From Desulfobulbaceae bacterium (lineage in GTDB: Bacteria; Desulfobacterota; Desulfobulbia; Desulfobulbales; Desulfocapsaceae): a DNA stretch of 11,128 nt. How positions within the stretch are numbered: position 1 is the first letter of the stretch; every line of letters begins with the position of its first letter. The notes under the pieces were generated by a model. It was not told where the DNA came from and did no database searches. It was given only the letters and a program-made list of their open reading frames with translations. Of the stretch, positions 1-6,556 are shown piece by piece. Where the stretch lies: NCBI GenBank assembly GCA_024643445.1, contig JAHEMX010000074.1, forward strand, positions 1 to 11,128, written 5' to 3'. Made by a program: the position numbers and the translations under genes.

Positions 1-1
1 T

Positions 2-403
2 GGAATTGTCAAAGAGAAAAAAATCATTCAGAAAAATGTTGCCTTGGCGGTGAGTTGGAGTGAGGAGCAGGGAAAATATATCTCGATCGATTCGGAAGGC
101 TGGCAGTTTACCCAGACCCGCGGTTACGTCATCGTGGATACCGGGGCGTTTGGCCTGGTAGCATTGATACCCATGGGTATGGCCCAGGTATCTTCCGTCA
201 ATTTCGAGGACAATGTCAAAGTGGGATCGACCCACGAGAAAGGAGACATGCTGGGGAATTTCCTGTTCGGCGGTTCCGATTTCATCATGCTCTTTCAGAA
301 AAAGGCCGGCTTTGAGATCATGGTGCAGCAGGAAGAGGACAGGAAAACCTATAAACACATTCTCATGGGGGTAAAGTACGGCGTTATGAGAGGGGAGAAA
401 TAA
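2..403 (+). CDS. Phosphatidylserine decarboxylase-family proenzyme, C-terminal part (5' end outside window)
   Basis: The reading frame is open from base 2, so the gene is cut by the window edge; the TTG at 44 is probably internal. What remains is the pyruvoyl-enzyme end of the PSD family (PF02666). Seen: a hydrophobic stretch ending IPMGMAQVSS, then a basic/acidic segment with HEKGDMLGNF, then FGGSDFIMLF. In PSD enzymes the serine of an LGST or GGST motif is the self-cleavage site that becomes the pyruvoyl cofactor; here the equivalent Ser is encoded at 275-277. The VSS and KGD-LG-F-FGGS spacing looks closer to the PSD-like amino-acid decarboxylases (PsiD type) than to classical membrane PSD, but the N-terminal part that would decide this is missing. 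The Thr after GGS is Asp. Substrate therefore unassigned: phosphatidylserine, or a free aromatic amino acid. Family call is fairly sure, exact enzyme is not. Confidence 0.8.
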   Translation, partial: GIVKEKKIIQKNVALAVSWSEEQGKYISIDSEGWQFTQTRGYVIVDTGAFGLVALIPMGMAQVSSVNFEDNVKVGSTHEKGDMLGNFLFGGSDFIMLFQKKAGFEIMVQQEEDRKTYKHILMGVKYGVMRGEK

Positions 404-767
404 TCTCCATCAGAATTACCTGGAGGATTTCAGCGAGGCGGCGGGAACGAGGAGGAAACAGGTGGGGCGCGCACCTCATTGCCCGCAGTATCCTGGGTGC
501 GGTTATGCACTCATTCCCCGATGTGTGTAGATCAGGGAGCTGACCGGAATGAAGTATCTGGATATGGAGTATCCTTTCCCCCTTGCCGGTCTTAGGATGT
601 GATACTTCTCCTTTTCCCTCCTGCGGCCGGTTCTCTTTTCGGTTGCCTCATGCTCTCTTGTCCGCCTGGTAAATAATTCCTTTCGAGGCTGCAAAACGAC
701 TTTTTTCATCCATCCTGTCGAGGTTCGCGGGCTGGCCTGCACTCGTCTTTCTCGCTTTTGTCTCCGC

Positions 768-801
768 TTTTTTCAAAAAAAATCATTTTTTTTCAAAAAA
801 A
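768..801. repeat. Phased T-tract/A-tract repeat (likely curved DNA)
   Basis: Two blocks of the form T6-C-A8 and T8-C-A7 lie back to back with their central C residues exactly 20 bp apart (774 and 794). A third block, T5-C-A8, sits at 974-987. A-tracts repeated at about two helical turns are known to bend DNA and can act as upstream promoter elements or as sites for nucleoid proteins of the H-NS/IHF kind. The repeat is seen in the sequence; the bending and any role in transcription of the gene at 1046 are inferred. Confidence 0.5.
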
Positions 802-991
802 CGACATAACCCCTTGGCATCAAAGAAAATAAATGAAATACTTGGTAACTTACTGATTACACATCATAAATTTCATAAAAATGGTAACTAATTTCGGTTG
901 ATTTCCCGGCCGGCAACAATTTTTTTTCGTTTAAGCGTTCGATATTTCTTGATTATTTTTTTTAATTAGGTACTTTTTCAAAAAAAACAAA

Positions 992-1005
992 TCCTTAATT
1001 AAGGA
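992..1005. promoter_or_regulatory. 14-bp perfect palindrome, candidate operator
   Basis: TCCTTAATTAAGGA is a perfect 14-bp palindrome ending 40 bp before the start codon at 1046. Its right half (AAGGAGAGGGG) also looks like a ribosome binding site, but it is too far from the ATG to serve that start. Position and symmetry fit a repressor or activator operator in the leader. A palindrome of this length is expected about once by chance in a window this size, and more easily in AT-rich DNA, so support is modest. Confidence 0.3.
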
Positions 1006-1032
1006 GAGGGGTACAACGTAGGATAAATTTTA

Positions 1033-1042
1033 GCGGAGGAAA
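1033..1042 (+). promoter_or_regulatory. Ribosome binding site of the Tat-exported protein gene
   Basis: GCGGAGGAAA precedes the ATG at 1046 with a normal spacing and fixes this start. The ATG upstream of the RR motif gives a 31-residue N-terminal extension before the twin arginines, which is on the long side for a Tat signal but acceptable. Confidence 0.75.
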
Positions 1043-1045
1043 TCA

Positions 1046-1591
1046 ATGACCATTTATCATGGCCAAGAGAACGTATCGAAAGATTATTCCCCCAAAATGC
1101 ATGAGCAATCATGCGCAACAGACCAAACGGTCACTGACAGGAGATCGGTAATACGAAAACTTGCCGTGGGGACGGTGGCTCTCGCAGGCTGCAGTGTATT
1201 GCCTGCCAAATGGACCACGCCTCTCCTGGAGTTCGGCGCACTTCCCGCTCATGCAATAACAAGTGGTGAAGTCGCTTCATTGTACGGTTACGCAAACCAG
1301 GTGGAGATTTTCAATACCGGGGAGAAAGTCTCGGTAGACAGTATTCTGCAGGACAAATTTGTGTTTCCGATGCTTGGGCCTGATTATGGTCCGCGATTCC
1401 TCATTGTCTGGTCCGACGGCAACGAGCTTGCGGTATCGGATTCATCGAGAATGGCGATGGTGGGGAGTGAAAGTGATGCCAGGAAGTTTCAGCCTGGCGG
1501 ACCTTACAGCCATAACAATCCGGATATCCCGACGATGGAGGTCTATGCCAAACGCGGAACCCACCCGGAGAGCGTTACCGTTTACTATTAA
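1046..1591 (+). CDS. Twin-arginine (Tat) exported protein of unknown function
   Basis: A 181-residue protein. Residues 32-38 are RRSVIRK, a twin-arginine motif, followed by a short hydrophobic core (about 39-48). LAGC at 46-49 is a good lipobox, so the product could be a Tat-dependent lipoprotein anchored at Cys49. Alternatively signal peptidase I could cut after ALPAHA at residue 70. The segment between them, AKWTTPLLEFGALPAHA, resembles a W-TP...LPAHA leader that I associate with small Tat-exported proteins of proteobacteria, often annotated only as hypothetical. The mature part (about 110 residues) is rich in Gly, Asp, Tyr and beta-type segments and ends in ESVTVYY. It has no cysteine, no CxxCH and no enzyme motif that I recognise. 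It stands alone between its AT-rich leader and a strong terminator, so it is probably a monocistronic unit. Export is well supported; function is unknown. Confidence 0.85.
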   Translation: MTIYHGQENVSKDYSPKMHEQSCATDQTVTDRRSVIRKLAVGTVALAGCSVLPAKWTTPLLEFGALPAHAITSGEVASLYGYANQVEIFNTGEKVSVDSILQDKFVFPMLGPDYGPRFLIVWSDGNELAVSDSSRMAMVGSESDARKFQPGGPYSHNNPDIPTMEVYAKRGTHPESVTVYY

Positions 1592-1643
1592 CTCATAGTC
1601 CAAGACATCAGGGCGAGTCCTGGTGCCGAACGTTGACCTCGTG

Positions 1644-1691
1644 AAAGGGTCAGGTCCTGTTCTATCGAAAAACGAGACCTGACCCTTTTTT
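1644..1691 (+). terminator. Rho-independent terminator of the Tat-protein gene
   Basis: GGGTCAGGTC (1647-1656) pairs perfectly with GACCTGACCC (1676-1685). The flanking AAA/TTT extends the stem to 13 bp, and six T follow on the plus strand (1686-1691). On the minus strand only three T follow, so it would end transcription from amtB less well. A smaller 7-bp hairpin (arms 1606-1612 and 1619-1625) lies just upstream. The 19-nt loop is large for a terminator, so the palindrome could also be a dispersed repeat used as a terminator. Confidence 0.75.
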
Positions 1692-1727
1692 GCGTTCATT
1701 GCCCCTGTCCTTCACGGGGTTTTGGCA

Positions 1728-3020
1728 TCAGTCGATCTCGAAGGCCCTTTCACCGTGAACTGCATTGTCGAGCCCTGAGACCTCGTCTTCCTCTGTTACC
1801 CTGAGACTGCCGGTAAGCACTTTGGTTATATAAATGACGACGAGTGTTCCTGTCGCCGTAAAAATGATGGTGCCGGCAATTGATACTGCCTGGATCAACA
1901 GCTGCCTTGGATTGCCGAAGAACAAGCCTGTCGCACTCCCGTTTATGGCGGGATTGGCAAAGAGACCGGTTGCCAGGGCGCCCCATATTCCACACATGCC
2001 ATGTACGCCAAACGCATCGAGAGAATCGTCATACCCGATTTTTCTTTTGACTACGGCGACACTGAAAAATCCCATGACCCCGGCTACCAGGCCGATGAGC
2101 AGCGAAGAGGACATGCCCACAAAGCCGGCCGCAGGGGTAATGGCAACCAGTCCAGCGACAACACCGGAGGCGATGCCGAGCAGGGTCGGCTTCTTGTTGA
2201 TGTACCACTCGGCAAACATCCAGCCCAAGGCCCCCATCGAGGCGGAAGTATTGGTCACCAGAAAGGCCGAAGCGGCTACGCCATCGGCGGCCAGTTCGCT
2301 GCCGGCATTAAACCCGAACCAGCCGAACCACAGCAGGGCGGCTCCCAACGCGGTCAGGGATACGCTGGATGGAAACATCGGTTGTTTGCCGTAGCCGATC
2401 CGCTTTCCGAGGACCAGGGATAATACGAGGCCGGCGACACCGGCATTAATATGGACGACCGTGCCGCCGGCAAAATCAAGCGCCCCCATTTTCGCCATCC
2501 AGCCTCCGCCCCAGACCCAGTGTGCCAGAGGAGAGTAAATGCAAGTCAGCCAGAGAACAGCAAAAACGATCCATGAAGAAAATCTCATCCGGTCGACAAT
2601 TGATCCGAGCACCAGAGCGATGGTTATTCCGGCAAAGGTCATCTGAAATACGATAAAGACGTAGGTGGGTATGGTCCCGGACAGGCTGTCTACACCAATC
2701 CCGTGCAGGAACACGTTGTCAAGTCCACCGATGATGCCTGCCTTGTCGGGTCCGAAGGCAAGCGTATATCCCCACATCATCCAGATCACGCTGCCGAGAC
2801 AATAGGCCACGAAGGTCATGGCATAGGTGTTCAGAAGATTCTTGTACCGTGACATGCCGCCGTAAAAAAGGGCCAGGCCCGCCGGTGTCATAACCATGAC
2901 CAGTGCGGTGGCAACAATCATCCAGGCGGTATCCCCGGTATTCAATTCATCGGCAGCAAAAACCGAGCTGAATGGGAAAAACAGAGAAACTATTACGATT
3001 ACATAACTGATAGGTTTCAT
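1728..3020 (-). CDS. amtB: Ammonium transporter (Amt/AmtB family)
   Basis: A 430-residue polytopic inner-membrane channel that takes up ammonium as NH3/NH4+, normally as a trimer. It starts with a cleavable-type signal (residues 1-22, ending VFAADE), as several Amt proteins do. The pore residues known from E. coli AmtB are all present at a constant offset of 22: Phe129 and Phe237 (gate), Trp170 and Ser241 (ammonium recruitment), Asp182 (in ALDFAGGTVVH), His190 and His340 (twin-His). The cytoplasmic tail ends EVSGLDNAVHGERAFE, matching the conserved C-terminal motif that couples to PII proteins. AGGAGG (3029-3034 on the plus-strand numbering) precedes the ATG. Unlike many amt loci there is no glnK/glnB next to it: upstream is yyaL, downstream the convergent Tat-protein gene. 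Regulation by nitrogen status is expected for the family, but I found no clear sigma-54 site. Confidence 0.97.
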   Translation of the reverse strand: MKPISYVIVIVSLFFPFSSVFAADELNTGDTAWMIVATALVMVMTPAGLALFYGGMSRYKNLLNTYAMTFVAYCLGSVIWMMWGYTLAFGPDKAGIIGGLDNVFLHGIGVDSLSGTIPTYVFIVFQMTFAGITIALVLGSIVDRMRFSSWIVFAVLWLTCIYSPLAHWVWGGGWMAKMGALDFAGGTVVHINAGVAGLVLSLVLGKRIGYGKQPMFPSSVSLTALGAALLWFGWFGFNAGSELAADGVAASAFLVTNTSASMGALGWMFAEWYINKKPTLLGIASGVVAGLVAITPAAGFVGMSSSLLIGLVAGVMGFFSVAVVKRKIGYDDSLDAFGVHGMCGIWGALATGLFANPAINGSATGLFFGNPRQLLIQAVSIAGTIIFTATGTLVVIYITKVLTGSLRVTEEDEVSGLDNAVHGERAFEID

Positions 3021-3028
3021 CCTGAAAT

Positions 3029-3034
3029 CCTCCT
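3029..3034 (-). promoter_or_regulatory. Ribosome binding site of amtB
   Basis: On the minus strand the sequence reads AGGAGGATTTCAGG before the ATG at 3020, a full Shine-Dalgarno match at good spacing. It fixes the start that includes the signal peptide. Confidence 0.8.
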
Positions 3035-3063
3035 TTATTGGACTACCAGGCAGGCAATAAATT

Positions 3064-3094
3064 ACAATATTGTTATTTAATTTGAATACGTATT
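3064..3094. promoter_or_regulatory. Paired 10-bp palindromes upstream of amtB, candidate operators
   Basis: Two perfect palindromes, ACAATATTGT (3064-3073) and AATACGTATT (3085-3094), lie 44 to 74 bp upstream of the amtB start, with centres exactly 21 bp apart (two helical turns). That geometry suits regulators binding on one face of the DNA near the amtB promoter. The two palindromes differ in sequence, which weakens the case. The rest of the 259-bp gap between yyaL and amtB shows no gene and no clear terminator. Confidence 0.3.
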
Positions 3095-3279
3095 ACATTA
3101 AAGTTGAACATAGTCAATTGTTGCAAGAGAAGCAATAGTTTCTTTTACTGAAAGAAAAATCAGGTTGTCCGGGTCGGGATCAAAGGAGATGGCGGTAGAT
3201 GGCAGGTAGGTGCAATGATCGGCAGCAGCGGCGCTCGAGGAGAAATACGGACGAAGATATGTGCTGCTAAAGATTTATT

Positions 3280-5508
3280 TCATTTTCCCGTTTCCAGCAG
3301 TCGCTGCAAGGCGAGCGGGTCGGTTACCGGGAGTTTACAGGTGAAATCGGAACAGACATAAGCCGCGGCCATGCCGTTGATGGGTGTGACCGTTTCCAGA
3401 AACGGCATATTCTCGGCAAGATAGGCCTGGTTTTCTTCACCATCGGCCAGCAAGACAAGACGCGCGGGATCAAAAGCTTTTGCCGCGACAGCGAGAAGGG
3501 ACGCGGTGTCCGCCGCCCCTCGTTTTCCAGCAATCACCACTTGAGCCGGTTTTGCGTTCATCAGCTGCCAGGCGGTCAGCATGAGGGGTAAAGCCGGCGG
3601 GTAGCGATTGATCGTTACGCTGAAGGACGCAACCACCTGACGGGCCATTTCAACCCACCGAGTGTTGTTCTGCAGCTGTCCGAGGAGCAGCAGGTTAAGA
3701 GCCGCCACGGAATTCCCTGCCGGTTCCGCACCGTCATATTCTTCCCGCATCCTCACTTTAAGAGTCGGATCCGGGACACTGTCGAAAAAGAACCCGCCGA
3801 TATCGTTCCAGAAGGTATCGATTTGGCTTACGGTCAAATCAACGGACCATTTGAGAATCTGCGGGTCATAGTTGGCCAGGTACAGATTAAGAAGACCGGC
3901 AACCAGGAAGGTGTAATCGTCGAGCTGTCCTGCCAGACCTGCCGCGCCTTTCCGGTATCTGCGCTTGAGGGTGTGAGAGCCCTGGTCATAGAGATGGCCC
4001 CTGATGAATCCTGCCGTCTGTTCCGCTCTTTCCAGAAGATCCGGGGCTTGAAGAATCCTGCTCGCCCGTGCCAGTGCCCCGATCATCATACCGTTCCAGG
4101 CCGTAATAATTTTATCATCGAGGTGGGGCCGTCTCCTCTGCTCCCGCGCTCTTGCCAGTATTTCCCGCGAGGCGGCAAGGCTGTTTGCTATTACTTCACT
4201 TTGCTGGTTAGGGCCGGCGGCTGTCTGATTGATGTCGTGGACGCGGTGCAGGATATTTCTGCCGACAAACTCGGCTGCTGGGTCATGCTCGACGTTTCCT
4301 GCATCCTTCACCCCGTAGTGGTAGCTGAAAATAGTCGCATCCTCCAGCCCGAGCTGGTGGACAATATCCTCCTTCGTCCAGAGGTAGTACGCACCTTCTC
4401 CATGTTCCCCCGGGAGATAGGGGTTTTCGCTGTCGGCATCTTCGGCCGAGTAGAACCCACCGCCATGATCCTGCATATCCCGCAGCGTATAGGTAATAAT
4501 GTCTGAGGCAACGGTGGCGTATTTTTCATCACGGGTGATCTGGTAGGCATCGAGATACGAGTTCACCAGCTGACCCTGGTCATAGAGCATCTTTTCGAAA
4601 TGCGGCACAAACCAGTCTGCATCGACGGAGTAACGATGAAATCCGCCGCCTATCTGGTCGTGCATGCCTCCCGCAGCCATGTTATCGAGGGTAAATAATG
4701 CCATGTTTTTCGCATGTGCCTCGTTCGTGGCCAGATAGTAGGAAAAAAGAAAACGGAGGACGGCCGGCCGGGGAAACTTGGGTGATGTGCCAAAACCTCC
4801 TGTTCTGGCATCATAACTCCTTGCAAGAAAGTCATATCCGCGTTCAAGAACATCCGCTTTAACGGGTGTGGAAGAAGCGCTGCTTCCCGCTTCCAGAACA
4901 GCGATCATCTGCGCTGCTGCTTTTTGAATATCTTCATGCCTGTCCAGCCAGGCCGAATGAATTCCCGTCAGCAGATGCTTGAAGCCGGGGCGCTGTTTTG
5001 ATGAATCCGGTGGGAAATAGGTGCCGGCATAGAACGGACTCCCGTCGGCCAGAAGGAATACGGACATGGGCCAGCCTCCTCCGCCTGTCATCGCTTGCGT
5101 GGCCGCCATATACATCTGGTCAATGTCAGGCCGTTCCTCTCTGTCTACCTTGATACTGACAAAAAATCGGTTCAGAATGGCGGCGACCTCCGGGTTTTCA
5201 AAAGATTCATGGGCCATGACATGGCACCAGTGACACGTGGAGTAACCGATGGAGAGGAATATCGGTTTGTTTTCATCCCGGGCAATCTGAAAAGCTTCTT
5301 CACCCCAGGGGTACCATTGGACCGGGTTAAAGGCATGCTGCAGCAGGTAAGGACTCCGTTCATCTATCAGCCGGTTGGGTTGTTCCCCTGCGGCCAGCCG
5401 ATTATCTATCTGCCGCTGGATTGAGTTTTTCCCGCTCGTCGGGGATGTAGACGAAGCAGCGACCGGCAGAAGAATTATTGCCAGGACCAGCAGTGCGATG
5501 CAGCTCAT
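3280..5508 (-). CDS. YyaL/SSP411-type thioredoxin-domain protein (DUF255), exported form
   Basis: A 742-residue protein. Residues 45-170 carry the hallmark block of the SSP411/YyaL family (thioredoxin-like DUF255): ERSPYLLQHAFNPVQWYPWG, then CHWC at 92-95, VDREERPDID, GGGGWPMSVF and FYAGTYFPP. The rest (about 175-742) is the alpha/alpha toroid-like part (GGIHDQ-type GGMHDQIGGGFHRYSVD, WFVPHFEKMLYDQ, DDKIITAWNG). Length is a little above the usual 600-700 because of an extra N-terminus with a hydrophobic run, residues 4-18 (IALLVLAIILLPVAA). This looks like a signal peptide or anchor, though it has no positive charge before it. AAGGAG at good spacing supports this start. The biochemical role of the family is not firmly known; a redox role is suggested by CxxC. 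Same strand as the Cys-rich/membrane gene pair upstream, 196 bp away, so perhaps separately transcribed. Confidence 0.93.
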   Translation of the reverse strand: MSCIALLVLAIILLPVAASSTSPTSGKNSIQRQIDNRLAAGEQPNRLIDERSPYLLQHAFNPVQWYPWGEEAFQIARDENKPIFLSIGYSTCHWCHVMAHESFENPEVAAILNRFFVSIKVDREERPDIDQMYMAATQAMTGGGGWPMSVFLLADGSPFYAGTYFPPDSSKQRPGFKHLLTGIHSAWLDRHEDIQKAAAQMIAVLEAGSSASSTPVKADVLERGYDFLARSYDARTGGFGTSPKFPRPAVLRFLFSYYLATNEAHAKNMALFTLDNMAAGGMHDQIGGGFHRYSVDADWFVPHFEKMLYDQGQLVNSYLDAYQITRDEKYATVASDIITYTLRDMQDHGGGFYSAEDADSENPYLPGEHGEGAYYLWTKEDIVHQLGLEDATIFSYHYGVKDAGNVEHDPAAEFVGRNILHRVHDINQTAAGPNQQSEVIANSLAASREILARAREQRRRPHLDDKIITAWNGMMIGALARASRILQAPDLLERAEQTAGFIRGHLYDQGSHTLKRRYRKGAAGLAGQLDDYTFLVAGLLNLYLANYDPQILKWSVDLTVSQIDTFWNDIGGFFFDSVPDPTLKVRMREEYDGAEPAGNSVAALNLLLLGQLQNNTRWVEMARQVVASFSVTINRYPPALPLMLTAWQLMNAKPAQVVIAGKRGAADTASLLAVAAKAFDPARLVLLADGEENQAYLAENMPFLETVTPINGMAAAYVCSDFTCKLPVTDPLALQRLLETGK

Positions 5509-5516
5509 GAGTTGTT

Positions 5517-5522
5517 CTCCTT
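5517..5522 (-). promoter_or_regulatory. Ribosome binding site deciding the long start of the YyaL-type gene
   Basis: Reading the minus strand, AAGGAG sits 8 bases before the ATG at 5508. It supports the start that adds the hydrophobic N-terminus rather than an internal start nearer the conserved ERSPYLLQH block. Confidence 0.65.
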
Positions 5523-5704
5523 AATGTGCCGTGCAACTATATGCTACAAACTGGTGGCCATCAGCTCAAATGTCAAACGGTACCTGCAACGATTTATTGA
5601 AAGGGAAGTGGATGCGGCAAAAGAGGACGGGGGCAGGCTTTGATTCTGCAGATCGCAGCAAACGACAGCTGAAATGGTATGCGGCTACCCGGGGAGGTAC
5701 CGCC

Positions 5705-6529
5705 TCACCTGCCGACCCCGACATTTCTGGTCTTCAGGTTTTTGAAGAAAACATCATCGCCACTTTCTCCCGCCTGGTGCTTTACCACATTCTCTCTCGT
5801 TGTTTCGAGGATCATGGCGTCCAGGTCGTTGACGGTGAGGATGATCCGCAGGTCCCGGATGCCTCGCGGGAGCCTCGGTTCCAGATAGGCAAAAACAAAG
5901 GCACTGGCACCATAGATGGCCGCGGGGGAGACATTGACCGGTGTTTTTGTCCTGACTTCCAGAATACCTCCCTCCAGCACATCCACCCGGACATCTTCCA
6001 GGCCCAGATCGTTTTCAAGCGCCAGGGCCAGGTCCACCCGGCTTATCGGGTCCAGCGCCGGCTGGTCGGGTTGCCCGGCCTGGTCCGTCGGAATGGCAGA
6101 GAGCGAGAAGAATGACAGGAGACTGACGAGCAGAAGGATTCCGGCCATTTTACCTGTGGCATAGGACAGACGAAGCGCCTCTTTCTTCGTATAGCGGGTG
6201 AAGCCGAACCAAACAATCAGGTTTACCCAGAACCACGGGCCGAAGTATCCGCCAGCCGCCATGATGAACAGAACAAAAAAACCAAGTGCCAGGGAAAGAA
6301 AATGCAGCAGCCGACCTTTCCGGCTGGCTTTTCCCTTACTGTCTTTCGGGTGCTCGGCAGCCGGAGCGACCGGCCCGGCACTCCTGGCTTTGAGTTGGAC
6401 AAGGTCTTTTTCACGGTCGTAGACATCATCCATCAGTGCCTCAACAGGCCGCTGGGAGGCCTCGCCTTGCCAGGAAACGGAACCGCTGCGAAACAGGCCG
6501 AGTTTCCGTAAAATAGCTGAAATCTTCAT
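5705..6529 (-). CDS. Membrane protein of unknown function
   Basis: A 274-residue protein that I do not recognise. Seen: a charged soluble N-terminus (1-72) with a basic stretch KGKASRKGR just before the first hydrophobic segment, then three likely membrane segments (about 74-91, 96-110 and 128-146). The C-terminal domain (147-274) alternates beta-like and helical stretches (RVDVLEGGILEVRTKTPV; LRIILTVNDLDAMILETT), as in a small alpha/beta domain. By the positive-inside rule the N-terminus is cytoplasmic and the C-terminal domain periplasmic. The gene follows the Cys-rich protein gene by 27 bp in the same direction, so the two are almost certainly cotranscribed and their products may interact at the membrane. 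The start lacks a clear Shine-Dalgarno sequence, suggesting translation coupled to the upstream gene. Nothing points to an enzyme. Confidence 0.8.
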   Translation of the reverse strand: MKISAILRKLGLFRSGSVSWQGEASQRPVEALMDDVYDREKDLVQLKARSAGPVAPAAEHPKDSKGKASRKGRLLHFLSLALGFFVLFIMAAGGYFGPWFWVNLIVWFGFTRYTKKEALRLSYATGKMAGILLLVSLLSFFSLSAIPTDQAGQPDQPALDPISRVDLALALENDLGLEDVRVDVLEGGILEVRTKTPVNVSPAAIYGASAFVFAYLEPRLPRGIRDLRIILTVNDLDAMILETTRENVVKHQAGESGDDVFFKNLKTRNVGVGR

Positions 6530-6556
6530 ATCAGTGCGGTTTGCGATTCAACCAGG

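Larger units (their letters stand above)
404..1045. other. Gene-poor gap with AT-rich leader
   Basis: No convincing gene is present. The first half (404-760) has ordinary base composition. It holds only a short Arg/Lys-rich minus-strand frame (503-742) without family resemblance or ribosome binding site, which I reject. From about 765 the DNA becomes AT-rich. It carries T-run/C/A-run blocks at 768-782, 786-801 and 974-987, a direct repeat TGGTAACT at 843-850 and 882-889, and a 14-bp palindrome at 992-1005. This part is most likely the promoter and leader region of the Tat-exported protein downstream. I cannot place a convincing sigma-70 or sigma-54 promoter in it. Confidence 0.6.

Noticed and set aside
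503..742. 79-aa minus-strand ORF in the 404-1045 gap
   Set aside because: Very Arg/Lys-rich, no ribosome binding site, no family resemblance; looks like chance reading of non-coding DNA.
1834..2394. 186-aa plus-strand ORF
   Set aside because: Lies antisense inside amtB, whose conserved residues are all intact; a shadow of that gene.
3823..4506. 227-aa plus-strand ORF
   Set aside because: Antisense to the YyaL-type gene; no ribosome binding site and no domain.
5520..5590. TTGACA (minus strand, near 5571-5576) as -35 of a yyaL promoter
   Set aside because: No -10-like hexamer at 16-18 bp; the nearest TATAGT is too far downstream.
5531..6115. 194-aa plus-strand ORF spanning the yyaL upstream gap and the membrane-protein gene
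   Set aside because: Mostly antisense to the membrane-protein gene, which has coherent membrane segments; the plus-strand product shows no domain.
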